A DNA stretch of 13,397 bases. Source: DASUAS01 sp036271015. Lineage in GTDB: Bacteria; Actinomycetota; Acidimicrobiia; IMCC26256; DASPTH01. Below are positions 1 to 6,966 of this stretch, piece after piece (the first letter of the stretch is position 1; each line of letters starts with the position of its first letter). The stretch lies in assembly GCA_036271015.1 (NCBI GenBank), contig DATBBL010000228.1, positions 1-13,397 on the forward strand, read 5' to 3'. A program made the position numbers and the translations under genes. Under the pieces are notes generated by a model. That model ran no database searches. It saw only the letters and a program-made list of their open reading frames with translations, and was not told the origin of the DNA.

Positions 1-717
1 TGCATCGACGCGATGGCCGAGCAACTGGTCGCGGGGGCCGACCGCCCGGGCGACGTGCTCGTGTTGCTCGGCACCACGCTCATCGTGTGGGTGGTCGCGC
101 ACGAGGGCGCCGACGTGCCCGGGTACGTCACCATCCCGCACACCGCGTCGGGCAACTTCCTCGTGGGCGGACCGAGCAACGCCGGGGGCATGTTCCGCGA
201 CTGGGTGACGCGCCTGTTCGGCCCGACGACCGATCGAGTGCTCGACCCCGGTGCGATCCCGGTGTGGGCGCCGTACCCGCGGGGCGAGCGCGTGCCGCTG
301 AACGACCCGACCCGCCGAGCCGTACTCGAACGCCTCGACCTCACCCACGACCCGGCGGCCGTAGTGCGCGCCGCCGACGAGGCGTCGGCGTTCGTGGTGA
401 AGCGCGCCCTCGACGCCGCGGTCGCGCACGCCGGCGTTGTCCCGAAGCGCGTCGTCGCATCGGGTGGCGGCACCCGGGTCGAGGAATGGGTGCAGGCGGT
501 CGCCGACGTGACCGACCTGCCGGTCGACTGCGTCGCGGTGCCCGAAGGAGGCGCGCTCGGGTCGGCGTGGTTGGCCCGCATCGCCGCCGGCCTCGAGGAG
601 CCGATGGCCATGACCGAGGGTCGCCGCTGGGCGCGCACCGGGCGGCGGCTCGAGCCGCGCCCGGCGTGGAGCGCGGCGGCGGGGGAGCGCTACGAGCGCT
701 TCCTCGCGCTCAGCTGA
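1..717 (+). CDS. FGGY-family carbohydrate kinase, C-terminal part (5' truncated by window edge)
   Basis: ATP-dependent sugar or polyol kinase of the FGGY family, missing its N-terminal substrate domain because the reading frame is open from base 1. The visible 238 residues are the second actin-like domain. There is a GTT-containing strand near residue 25, the RVVASGGGTRVEEWVQAVAD segment (about residues 150-168) that matches the FGGY signature region, and PEGGALGSAWLARIAAGLE (about 181-199), the family's late helix that packs on the nucleotide. The overall look is xylulokinase-like, but the sugar-contacting residues are not in view, so the substrate is open. The stop (715-717) overlaps the 3' end of the convergent LysM gene by 8 bp. 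It is one of two FGGY kinases in the window; the other is the glycerol kinase at 11466-12965. Confidence 0.88.
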   Translation, partial: CIDAMAEQLVAGADRPGDVLVLLGTTLIVWVVAHEGADVPGYVTIPHTASGNFLVGGPSNAGGMFRDWVTRLFGPTTDRVLDPGAIPVWAPYPRGERVPLNDPTRRAVLERLDLTHDPAAVVRAADEASAFVVKRALDAAVAHAGVVPKRVVASGGGTRVEEWVQAVADVTDLPVDCVAVPEGGALGSAWLARIAAGLEEPMAMTEGRRWARTGRRLEPRPAWSAAAGERYERFLALS

Positions 718-1483
718 CCGGCGGGAGGGTCACGACCTCGCCCGGGAAGATCAGGTTCGGATCGCCCGACGCGAGCGCACCCTGGTTCCGTTCGCACACC
801 GCCACCCAGTAGGGCGCGACCTCGGCGTCGGCGACGTCGCCCGGCGCGAGGCCACGGGTTGCGGCCAACCGGGCCGCCGCCAGCGCCCAGAGATCGTCGC
901 CCGGCGCCACCACCACCTGCACCTCCACGCCGACCGGCGGGGGCGAGGGGGCCACCGGCGGGACGGCCGCCGCGGTCGGCGTGGGCGCGGGCGCCGGCGC
1001 GCCCGCAGGAAGCGTCGGCGCGGCCGCGGTCGCGGGTGGTAGCGACGCCAGGTCGCCGCCGCGACCGTCGCGCACGAGCGTGGTCGGCGGCGGTCCCGCG
1101 CCACGCGCGCCGGCGGTGGCCGGCGCCCGCACCGCGCCGCCCACCACGGTGGCCACGAGCGCGGCGTCCACCACCCGCCGCACCGGTGGCAGCGCGGCCC
1201 AGCGCACCGCGCGCACCGCCGCGGGCACGCGCGTCACGACCGCCGCGACGTAGACCAGGGTGCCCGCGAAGAGCCACCAGGCGCCCACCAGCGCCACCCA
1301 GCGCAGGGCGGCGACGAGCGCGTCGGGGGGCGGCGTGACCGCAAGCCAGTCGTCGAGGCGGGTGAGCGGAACCCGGAACGCGGGTTCGCGACCGATGGCC
1401 GTCAGCGCCACGATCGCCGCACCCTCGGCGGCCAGCGTCGCCATCGTCACGACCCCCGCCCGCGACCGCTGTAGGGCATTCAT
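710..1483 (-). CDS. Membrane-anchored protein with C-terminal LysM domain
   Basis: About 257 residues. Hydrophobic helices lie at about residues 10-30, 57-80 and 100-115. A long Ala/Pro-rich linker follows (about 120-185), then a C-terminal LysM-like domain starting VVVAPGDDLWALAAARL and ending NQGALASGDPNLIFPGEVVTLP. That is the usual GD-LW-A...N...DPNLIxPG-LP layout seen in actinobacterial LysM proteins. LysM binds N-acetylglucosamine-containing glycans such as peptidoglycan, so a wall-contacting membrane protein is the inference; no enzymatic domain is visible. An in-frame ATG at 1507 would add eight residues, but those codons lie over the -10 region of a good promoter (TTGACC-18-TATCGT), so I prefer the ATG at 1483, which would be nearly leaderless. 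The gene is divergent from the PuuD-like gene and converges on the FGGY kinase. Confidence 0.8.
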   Translation of the reverse strand: MNALQRSRAGVVTMATLAAEGAAIVALTAIGREPAFRVPLTRLDDWLAVTPPPDALVAALRWVALVGAWWLFAGTLVYVAAVVTRVPAAVRAVRWAALPPVRRVVDAALVATVVGGAVRAPATAGARGAGPPPTTLVRDGRGGDLASLPPATAAAPTLPAGAPAPAPTPTAAAVPPVAPSPPPVGVEVQVVVAPGDDLWALAAARLAATRGLAPGDVADAEVAPYWVAVCERNQGALASGDPNLIFPGEVVTLPPVS

Positions 1484-1493
1484 GGTGAAGAGG

Positions 1494-1523
1494 ACGATAT
1501 GCACCATTCGCCGGGAAGGTCAA
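1494..1523 (-). promoter_or_regulatory. Sigma70-type promoter of the LysM gene
   Basis: On the minus strand TTGACC (1523-1518) is followed by an 18-bp spacer and TATCGT (1499-1494). The downstream ATG at 1483 begins 10 nt after the -10 box, giving a leader of only a few bases. Five of six bases match the -35 consensus. Confidence 0.55.
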
Positions 1524-1560
1524 GCCGACGGGGGTCCGTGCCCGGAATCGCCGAGGGTGT

Positions 1561-1594
1561 TATGTTCCGCCCCGCACCAGCGAGGGGAGAGGGG
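1561..1594 (+). promoter_or_regulatory. Likely -10 box and ribosome binding site of the PuuD-like gene
   Basis: TATGTT at 1561-1566 is a plausible -10 hexamer; no convincing -35 is seen at 17-18 bp. The purine run GAGGGGAGAGGGG (1582-1594) is a strong Shine-Dalgarno region ending 7 nt before the ATG at 1602 and fixes that start. Confidence 0.45.
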
Positions 1595-1601
1595 TACACG
1601 C

Positions 1602-2372
1602 ATGGCGCTCGCCGACGTGATCATCATCATCAGCCGCAACGGAGGGGCGTTCCTCTCCCGGTGGGCCCACGTCGTGGCCGGCATCACCTGGATCGGCCTC
1701 CTCTACTACTTCAACTTCGTGCAGGTGCCATCGTTCGCGGAGATGGACGCCGCGGCCCGCAACAACGCCATCGACAAGCTGGCGTCCCGGGCGCTGTGGT
1801 GGTTCCGCTGGGCGGCCGCGGCCACCCTCCTCACCGGCGTCCTGATCCTCATCATCCAGAAGAACGGCGACAAGTCGCAGCTCTTCTCCGGTGACTACAT
1901 CAAGACGGTGCCCGGTATGGCGATCTACACCGGCATCCTCCTCGCGCTCACCATGTTCCTGAACGTGTGGCTCGTGATCTGGCCCAACCAGAAGAAGGTC
2001 ATCGCCAACGCGCGGAACGTGCAGGCCGGCGGCGAGGCCGACCCGGCGGCGGCCGCGGCGGGCCGCAAGGCCGCCATGGCGTCACGCCAGAACACGATCT
2101 ACTCGTTCACCATGCTGCTGTTCATGGTGGGCACGTCGCACTTCTTCCTGCCGGGCAAGTTCAAGTTCGCGCCGAGCGGCGGCGACCGCGCCACCTACTG
2201 GATCATCGTCGTGGTGATCTGGGGCCTCTTCGAGCTCAAGGCCCTCGGGGTCGGGGGCACGAAGCCGGGCGGCCTCAACACGATCTACGACACCCATCAG
2301 GTGGCGATCGCCACCGGCCTGGTGCTCGTGGTCGTGTACTACTTCGTCTTCTACCTGATCCTCAAGGCCTGA
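1602..2372 (+). CDS. PuuD-type membrane protein (urate hydroxylase N-terminal-like domain, no cytochrome c domain)
   Basis: A 256-residue inner-membrane protein with about six helices (near residues 17-39, 66-85, 103-125, 165-185, 197-215, 230-253). The segment RWAHVVAGITWIGLLYYFNF and the later NTIYSFTMLLFMVGTSHFF match the membrane domain family of PuuD, a membrane urate-oxidising enzyme. Histidines H23, H180 and H232 sit in or next to helices and are candidate haem or metal ligands. Full-length PuuD also carries a C-terminal cytochrome c domain; no CxxCH motif exists here, so the electron acceptor and substrate are unknown. Many short members of this family are annotated as urate hydroxylase only by domain similarity. 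No other purine-degradation gene is nearby, so a urate role is weakly supported. A strong SD supports the ATG. The gene ends 8 bp before the convergent MerR gene. Confidence 0.78.
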   Translation: MALADVIIIISRNGGAFLSRWAHVVAGITWIGLLYYFNFVQVPSFAEMDAAARNNAIDKLASRALWWFRWAAAATLLTGVLILIIQKNGDKSQLFSGDYIKTVPGMAIYTGILLALTMFLNVWLVIWPNQKKVIANARNVQAGGEADPAAAAAGRKAAMASRQNTIYSFTMLLFMVGTSHFFLPGKFKFAPSGGDRATYWIIVVVIWGLFELKALGVGGTKPGGLNTIYDTHQVAIATGLVLVVVYYFVFYLILKA

Positions 2373-2380
2373 TCGACCAG

Positions 2381-3094
2381 TCAGACAGGATCTGCGCGCT
2401 TGGGCGCCGGCGTCGTGGCGTGCTCCTCGATCTTCTCGAGCACGGCCCGCTGCAGGTTGCGCTGCTGGGTGTAGTCGGCGATCACGCGGACGTCACGCGC
2501 GAAGCGGCTCATCTCCCCGGAGAACACGTCCCGGAACTGATCGCGTCGCTCCGGATCCCAGCCGTGCCGATCGAGCTCGGTGAACACCTCGACCAGGCAA
2601 CGCTGGATCTCGTCGAGGCCGTGGGCGTAGAGGCGCGCCACCTCGACCAGCACCTCGTCGGGGATCGCCAGCTTGCCGAGGTCGGCGAAGCTGCGCAGCA
2701 CGTTGACGTCGTCGGCGTCGTACGCCGAGCGCCCGTGCTCGGCCGGGTCGCGGAGCAGCCCGACGTCGGTGACCGCGTCCACGAGCTCGGGCGACACCCC
2801 CGCCACCTCGATCAGCTCGTCGCGGTCGAAGGTGGCCTCTTCGGAACCGACGAGCAGGCCGGCCAGCGCACCGGGGTCCTCCTGCTCGAGCAGGGCCCGG
2901 ATCGCCGCGAGCGAGAACCGGCGGGACTGCAGCGCCCGGATGCGTTCGAGGCGCTCGAGGTGCTCGGGGCCGAAGCGGCGGGTCCGGCCGTTGCGCTCGC
3001 CGCTGGGCAGCAGGCCCTCGCGCTGGTAGTAGCGGATCGTGTCGACTGCGATCCCGGCCCGCTGGGCCAACTCGTCGATCCGCCAGTCGCTCAC
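2381..3094 (-). CDS. MerR-family transcriptional regulator with a second MerR-like domain
   Basis: 237 residues from a GTG at 3094, preceded by AGAAGG (3109-3104) with 9-nt spacing. A longer in-frame ORF back to 3193 adds basic, low-complexity sequence and would overlap the divergent promoter. Residues 4-70 form a typical MerR winged helix (RIDELAQRAGIAVDTIRYYQ then REGLLPSGERNGRTRRFG). Residues about 90-155 repeat the same pattern in degenerate form (ELIEVAGVSPELVDAVTDVG, then LL, then SAYDADDVNVLRSFADL), so the effector half appears to be a duplicated DNA-binding-like fold. A helical tail ending TPAPKRADPV follows. Only one cysteine is present, which argues against thiol metal sensing. The ligand is unknown. 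By position it probably controls the divergent flavoprotein/MFS operon through the palindrome at 3198-3209 and perhaps itself. Confidence 0.88.
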   Translation of the reverse strand: MSDWRIDELAQRAGIAVDTIRYYQREGLLPSGERNGRTRRFGPEHLERLERIRALQSRRFSLAAIRALLEQEDPGALAGLLVGSEEATFDRDELIEVAGVSPELVDAVTDVGLLRDPAEHGRSAYDADDVNVLRSFADLGKLAIPDEVLVEVARLYAHGLDEIQRCLVEVFTELDRHGWDPERRDQFRDVFSGEMSRFARDVRVIADYTQQRNLQRAVLEKIEEHATTPAPKRADPV

Positions 3095-3186
3095 GATCGC
3101 ACGCCTTCTCTGCCGCCCTCCGCCTGCCGACGGGGAGAACTTCGGAGTCGCAACTCGGGGCGACGTCCGGGGACCGCCGCGAGAGT

Positions 3187-3215
3187 TTGACAAAGATTAC
3201 TCCGGAGTAGATACT
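3187..3215 (+). promoter_or_regulatory. Operon promoter with palindromic operator in its spacer
   Basis: TTGACA (3187-3192), a perfect -35, is followed by a 17-bp spacer and GATACT (3210-3215). TACTCCGGAGTA (3198-3209), a perfect 12-bp palindrome, fills the end of the spacer. MerR regulators classically bind a palindrome between -35 and -10; many such promoters have 19-20 bp spacers, and reading TACTCT (3212-3217) as the -10 would give 19 bp. The next gene upstream on the other strand is a MerR regulator. Transcription would begin near 3222. Confidence 0.6.
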
Positions 3216-3301
3216 CTGAGCGTTCACCGTTGAGAGTCGGCTCCAGAACGAGCGCCCGTGTTCTCGGCTCCGTGCCGGTTTCCCGGTGAGCGCCGTAGCA
3301 T

Positions 3302-3333
3302 CGACCCTTGTCCGCCCCCCTGGACAAGGGTCG
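3302..3333 (+). promoter_or_regulatory. Perfect 12-bp stem-loop in the leader
   Basis: CGACCCTTGTCC (3302-3313), an 8-base C-rich loop (3314-3321) and GGACAAGGGTCG (3322-3333) form a mismatch-free hairpin. No U-tract follows, so it is not a standard intrinsic terminator. A transcriptional pause or attenuator, an RNA-stabilising 5' structure, or a DNA operator are all possible. Confidence 0.55.
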
Positions 3334-3377
3334 TTGCGCGTTCGCGGCCGGGACCGGGGATCACGGACGGCCGGCGC

Positions 3378-3402
3378 GGGGCGCACGCCCCCTGAGGAGA
3401 GG
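3378..3402 (+). promoter_or_regulatory. Hairpin abutting the Shine-Dalgarno sequence of the flavoprotein gene
   Basis: GGGGC (3378-3382), loop GCAC and GCCCC (3387-3391) make a 5-bp G/C stem, followed two bases later by GAGGAGAGG (3394-3402), which lies 11 nt before the GTG at 3414. The SD itself is left unpaired. The strong SD decides the start at 3414. Confidence 0.4.
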
Positions 3403-3413
3403 ACAGTGGCGGG

Positions 3414-4616
3414 GTGCGAACCGTGGTGGTGGTGGGCGCCTCGTTGGCGGGGCTGCGGGCCACGGAGACGTTGCGGCGGGAGGGCTTCGACGGCCGGATC
3501 GTGCTGGTAGGAGCCGAGCCGCACCTGCCCTACGACCGCCCACCCCTGTCGAAGCAGTTGCTCGCGGGGGAGTGGGAGCCCCAGGACCTGGCGTTGCGAC
3601 GCACGCCGTACGACGAGCTCGACGTCGAGCTCCGTCTGGGCGCACGGGCCACCGCGCTCGACGCCGCCGGACGGCTCCTGACCCTCGAGGGCGACGAGTC
3701 GCTGCCGTTCGACGGCGCGCTCCTGGCGACGGGCGCCGCGCCCCGTACCCTGCCGGGCACGCCGGACCTCGACGGCATCTTCGTGTTGCGCACGGTCGAC
3801 GACGCGCTCGACCTGCGCGCCCGCCTCGACGCACGGCCGCGTGTCGTCGTGATCGGCGCCGGCTTCATCGGTTCGGAGGTCGCGGCGACCTGCCGCATGC
3901 GCGGCTTGGAGGTGACGGTGCTCGAGGCGTTGCCGGCGCCCCTCGTGCGCGGCCTGGGCCCGGTGCTCGGCGCGGTCTGCGGTGAGCTGCACCGCGATCA
4001 CGGTGTCGACCTCCGCCTCGGCGTGGGTGTCGCCGCCATCGAAGGCGACGGCAAGGTCGAGCGCGTGCGCCTCGACGATGGCAGCACCGTCGAGGCCGAC
4101 ATCGTGGTGGTGGGCGTCGGGGTCGCGCCGGTCACCGACTGGTTGGACGGCTCGGGTCTCGTCCTCGACAACGGGATCGTGTGCGATGAGACGCTGCTCG
4201 CCGCGCCCGGCATCGTCGCCGCCGGTGACGTGGCCCGCTGGCCGAACCCGATGTTCGACGGTGAGGTGATGCGCCTCGAGCACTGGACGAACGCGGCGGA
4301 GCAGGGCGTGGCCGCGGCGCGCCGGCTCCTCGTTGCCGAGGGCGACGCAGCCGACGCCTACGCGCCGGTGCCGTTCGTGTGGTCCGACCAGTACGACCGC
4401 AAGATCCAGACCGTCGGCCACTTCCGCGGCGACGACGAGATGGAGGTCGTGTACGGCTCGCTCGATGAGCGCCGATTCGTCGCGGTGTTCGGGCGCGACG
4501 GTCGGCTGGTCGGCGCGCTCGGATTTTCCATGCCGGCCAAGGTCATGCAGTATCGCAAGATGATCGAGGAGCGTGCGTCGTTCGCCGACGCGCTCGAACG
4601 CGCACGCTCGTCGTGA
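3414..4616 (+). CDS. NAD(P)/FAD-dependent oxidoreductase, ferredoxin/rubredoxin reductase family
   Basis: 400-residue flavoprotein of the BphA4/putidaredoxin reductase group, which passes electrons from NAD(P)H through FAD to a small iron-sulfur protein. The N-terminal FAD site is VVVVGASLAG (about 4-13), followed by the family motif PYDRPPLSK (about 39-47). The NAD site VVVIGAGFIGSEVA has GAGFIG at 148-153, and strand 2 ends in an acidic residue (VTVLEA), suggesting NADH over NADPH. The second FAD contact is AAGDVARWPNP with D272, and the C-terminal dimerisation domain starts near residue 310 (VPFVWSDQYDRKIQTVGH). Length and domain order are complete. No ferredoxin or oxygenase gene is next to it, so its partner lies elsewhere. 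It is the first gene of the operon, and its stop overlaps the next start (GTGA). Confidence 0.92.
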   Translation: MRTVVVVGASLAGLRATETLRREGFDGRIVLVGAEPHLPYDRPPLSKQLLAGEWEPQDLALRRTPYDELDVELRLGARATALDAAGRLLTLEGDESLPFDGALLATGAAPRTLPGTPDLDGIFVLRTVDDALDLRARLDARPRVVVIGAGFIGSEVAATCRMRGLEVTVLEALPAPLVRGLGPVLGAVCGELHRDHGVDLRLGVGVAAIEGDGKVERVRLDDGSTVEADIVVVGVGVAPVTDWLDGSGLVLDNGIVCDETLLAAPGIVAAGDVARWPNPMFDGEVMRLEHWTNAAEQGVAAARRLLVAEGDAADAYAPVPFVWSDQYDRKIQTVGHFRGDDEMEVVYGSLDERRFVAVFGRDGRLVGALGFSMPAKVMQYRKMIEERASFADALERARSS

Positions 4617-5833
4617 GCCGACGGCGCGACACCGCGCGCGAACCGCTGCTGACCCGTCGCTTCGTCGTGGTGGTCCTGTCCGGCGTCTTCTACTTCCTCG
4701 CGATGGGTTCGGTGCTGCCGGTCGTGCCCCGCTACGTCGACAAGCAGCTCGGCGGGAACGACGTCGCGGTCGGCTTGGCCGTCGGCGCGCTCGCGGTCGG
4801 TGCCATCCTGCTCCGACCGCTTGCCGGCCGCCTCGGTGACCGCTTCGGACGGCGGGTGCTCATGGTGGGCGGCGCGTTCGTGGTGGGGATCACGGCGGCG
4901 TGCGCGGGACTGGTCGAGTCGCTCGCGTGGTTGATCGCCACCCGCATCCTGATGGGTCTGGGCGAGGCGTGCTTCTTCGTGGGTGGCACCACGATGGCCA
5001 CCGACCTGGCGCCGGAGTCGCGCCGCGGCGAAGCGGTGAGCTACTGGTCGGTCGCGGTGTGGAGCGGGCTGGCCTTCGGCCCCGCGCTCGGCGAGCTGCT
5101 CCTGGACCGCTCGCACTACGACCGGGTCTGGTTCGTGGCCGGTGCGTGCGCGTTCACCTCCGCGCTGATCGCACTCGCGACGAAGGAGACGCACACGCCG
5201 ACCGAGCATGCGGAACGCGGGCCGTTGATCGCGCCCGCCGCCATCCGCCCCGGCATCATCCTGGCCGCCACGCTGCTCGGCATCACGGGGTTCAGCATCT
5301 TCCTCCCGCTGTACGGTCCCGATGTCGGGGTCGACGACGTCGGCCTCGTCTTCCTCGTGTACGGGATCATCGTGCTCGGCGTCCGGATCGTCGGCGCGCG
5401 CCTGCCCGACCTGCTGGGCCCGATCCGCGCCGGCAGCATCGCCATCGGCGCAACCGCGCTCGGGCTCACGATCGTCGCCGCGTGGTCTTCCGCGGTGGGG
5501 CTCGTCGTCGGGGCCGTGATCATCGCGGTTGGCTCGTCGTTCCTCTATCCCGCCGCGCTGCTGCTCACGCTGCGCGGTGTGCCCGAGCAGCAGCGGGCGT
5601 CGGTCGTCGGGACGTTGAGCGCGTTCTTCGACTTCTCCACCGGCGCGGCCGGGATCGTCCTGGGCGGCCTCGCCGCGGTCTCGAGCTACCAGGGTGCGTT
5701 CGCGGGATCGGCGCTGATGGCGGGACTGGCGCTCGTGCTCCTGCGTACCGGCTTCGCGGGCCATGCGGAAGGAACGGTCCCGACGCTGGCGGAGGTCGCG
5801 CCGGCAACGGTCGAGCCCACGTCGATCCCGTGA
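4613..5833 (+). CDS. Major facilitator superfamily transporter
   Basis: 406-residue polytopic inner-membrane protein with about 12 hydrophobic helices and a more polar central loop near residues 195-210. MFS motif A, GRLGDRFGRR, is at residues 72-81 between helices 2 and 3. A motif C-like glycine/proline pattern (SGLAFGPALGE) lies in helix 5. This pattern fits proton-driven drug or metabolite exporters of the MFS_1 group; the substrate cannot be read from sequence. The C-terminus is a short cytoplasmic tail rich in Ala/Pro/Thr. The GTG start overlaps the upstream TGA by 4 bp, and its own TGA overlaps the next GTG in the same way, so it is translationally coupled on both sides. A MerR regulator plus MFS exporter arrangement often means efflux induced by the exported compound; that is inference here. 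Confidence 0.9.
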   Translation: MSRRRDTAREPLLTRRFVVVVLSGVFYFLAMGSVLPVVPRYVDKQLGGNDVAVGLAVGALAVGAILLRPLAGRLGDRFGRRVLMVGGAFVVGITAACAGLVESLAWLIATRILMGLGEACFFVGGTTMATDLAPESRRGEAVSYWSVAVWSGLAFGPALGELLLDRSHYDRVWFVAGACAFTSALIALATKETHTPTEHAERGPLIAPAAIRPGIILAATLLGITGFSIFLPLYGPDVGVDDVGLVFLVYGIIVLGVRIVGARLPDLLGPIRAGSIAIGATALGLTIVAAWSSAVGLVVGAVIIAVGSSFLYPAALLLTLRGVPEQQRASVVGTLSAFFDFSTGAAGIVLGGLAAVSSYQGAFAGSALMAGLALVLLRTGFAGHAEGTVPTLAEVAPATVEPTSIP

Positions 5834-6966
5834 CGGCACTGCTCGTCACGAACGACTTCCCGCCGAAGATCGGCGGCATCCAGTCGTACCTGTACGAGCT
5901 GTGGCGGCGGCTCCCGCCACACGACGCGACCGTGCTTACCACCCACCACGAGGGCGACGCGGCCTGGGACGCCCAGCAGTCGTTCCGAGTGGTGCGGGCG
6001 CCCGAGCGCCAGTTCTTCCCGACGCCGTCCTTGGCGCGCCGCATCGACGCGTTGGCGCGCGATCTCGGCGCGCGCGTGATCTTCGTCGACCCATGGCTGC
6101 CGTTGGGACAGCTCGCGCCGCGGTTGCGCGCCGCGCCCTACGTCGTGATCGTGCATGGCGCGGAGGTCACGGTCCCGGGCCGGCTCCCGGTGAGCCGCCG
6201 CCTGGGCGGCGACGTCTTGCGCCGGGCCGCGGGTGTCGTCGCCGCCGGCCGGTACCCGTTGCGGGAAGCCGAGCGGGCCGCGGGTCGGCGCCTGCCCGGC
6301 GTGCTCGTGCCGCCGGGCGTGGACGCCGAACGGTTCCACCCGCTGCCCGCCGACGCCCGGCGCGCCACCCGGCGCCACTTCGGGCTCGATCCCGACCGCC
6401 CGCTGGTGCTCGGGGTGAGCCGGCTCGTGCCGCGCAAGGGGTTCGACGTGCTCATCGACGCGGTCGCCGGGCTCCCCGACGCCCAACTCGCGATCGCGGG
6501 TGGTGGCCGTGACCGTCGGCGCCTCGAGGCGCACGCCCGGCGACGCGGCGTGGCGCCGCGGGTGCGGTTCCTGGGGCGCGTGCCCGACGACGACACCTTC
6601 CCGAAGCTCTACGCGTGCGCCGACGTGTTCGCGATGCCATGCCGTGAGCGTTGGGGTGGGCTGGAGGCCGAGGGCTTCGGGATCGTGTTCCTCGAGGCGG
6701 CCGCGGCCGGCGTGCCGGCGGTGGCGGGCCGGAGCGGGGGCTCGCACGAGGCGGTGGTCGACGGCGAGACCGGGTTCGTGGTCGAGAGTCGCGCCCTGGA
6801 CGTGCGCGCCGCGCTCGCCACCCTCCTGGCCGACGAGTCGCTCCGGGCGCGGATGGGCGTGGCTGCCCGCGCCCGCGCCGTCGACGAGTTCGCGTACGAA
6901 CGGCTGGTGGCCAAGCTGGCGCCGCTCGCCGCCGGCGACCTCGGCGGCCTCGGGCTCCTGGCATGA
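5830..6966 (+). CDS. pimB: Glycosyltransferase family 4, PimB'-like (GDP-mannose-dependent mannosyltransferase)
   Basis: 378 residues in the GT-B fold. The N-terminus LLVTNDFPPKIGGIQSYL is the hallmark of actinobacterial PimB', which adds the second mannose to phosphatidylinositol monomannoside at the cytoplasmic membrane face. H109 in VVIVHGAEV is the acceptor-side histidine region. SRLVPRKG (S197-G204) supplies the R and K that contact the donor diphosphate. The EX7E motif is E281 to E289 in EGFGIVFLE, preceded by DVFAMPCRERWGGLEAEG. Similarity to what I recall of mycobacterial Rv2188c runs the full length. A related GT4 using another acceptor cannot be excluded if the organism lacks PIMs. 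Start and stop overlap the neighbours by 4 bp (GTGA, ATGA). The SRPBCC gene two positions downstream resembles Rv2185c, which lies near pimB' in mycobacteria and supports the assignment. Confidence 0.85.
   Translation: MTALLVTNDFPPKIGGIQSYLYELWRRLPPHDATVLTTHHEGDAAWDAQQSFRVVRAPERQFFPTPSLARRIDALARDLGARVIFVDPWLPLGQLAPRLRAAPYVVIVHGAEVTVPGRLPVSRRLGGDVLRRAAGVVAAGRYPLREAERAAGRRLPGVLVPPGVDAERFHPLPADARRATRRHFGLDPDRPLVLGVSRLVPRKGFDVLIDAVAGLPDAQLAIAGGGRDRRRLEAHARRRGVAPRVRFLGRVPDDDTFPKLYACADVFAMPCRERWGGLEAEGFGIVFLEAAAAGVPAVAGRSGGSHEAVVDGETGFVVESRALDVRAALATLLADESLRARMGVAARARAVDEFAYERLVAKLAPLAAGDLGGLGLLA

Larger units (their letters stand above)
3216..3413 (+). other. Long 5' leader of the operon (about 190 nt)
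   Basis: No gene is supported between the promoter and the GTG at 3414. The leader contains a 12-bp perfect stem-loop (3302-3333) and a GGGGC/GCCCC hairpin (3378-3391) directly before the Shine-Dalgarno run (3394-3402). TCGGCTCC occurs twice (3237-3244 and 3264-3271). I recognise no known riboswitch or tRNA signature. Confidence 0.45.

Noticed and set aside
3095..3193. Longer MerR protein starting at 3193
   Set aside because: The added residues are basic and low-complexity, the region overlaps the divergent promoter, and the GTG at 3094 has AGAAGG at proper spacing directly before the MerR fold.
3237..3271. TCGGCTCC direct repeat as a binding-site pair
   Set aside because: Only 8 bp, 27 bp apart, in GC-rich DNA; no independent support.
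3236..3300. tRNA or known riboswitch in the leader
   Set aside because: No T-loop GGTTCGA-type motif, no acceptor pairing, and no riboswitch core that I recognise.
2493..4421. Minus-strand ORF of about 640 codons
   Set aside because: It runs antisense through the flavoprotein and overlaps the MerR gene in another frame; its His/Arg/Asp/Glu-rich low-complexity translation is typical of high-GC shadow frames.
4900..5829. Upstream extension of the glycosyltransferase frame
   Set aside because: The frame stays open through the MFS gene, but the conserved N-terminus LLVTNDFPPKIGGIQSYL and the GTGA overlap fix the start at 5830.
4358..5839. Minus-strand ORF of about 490 codons
   Set aside because: Antisense to the flavoprotein end and the MFS gene, which has clear MFS motifs; translation is Arg/Asp/Glu/Gln-rich without domains.
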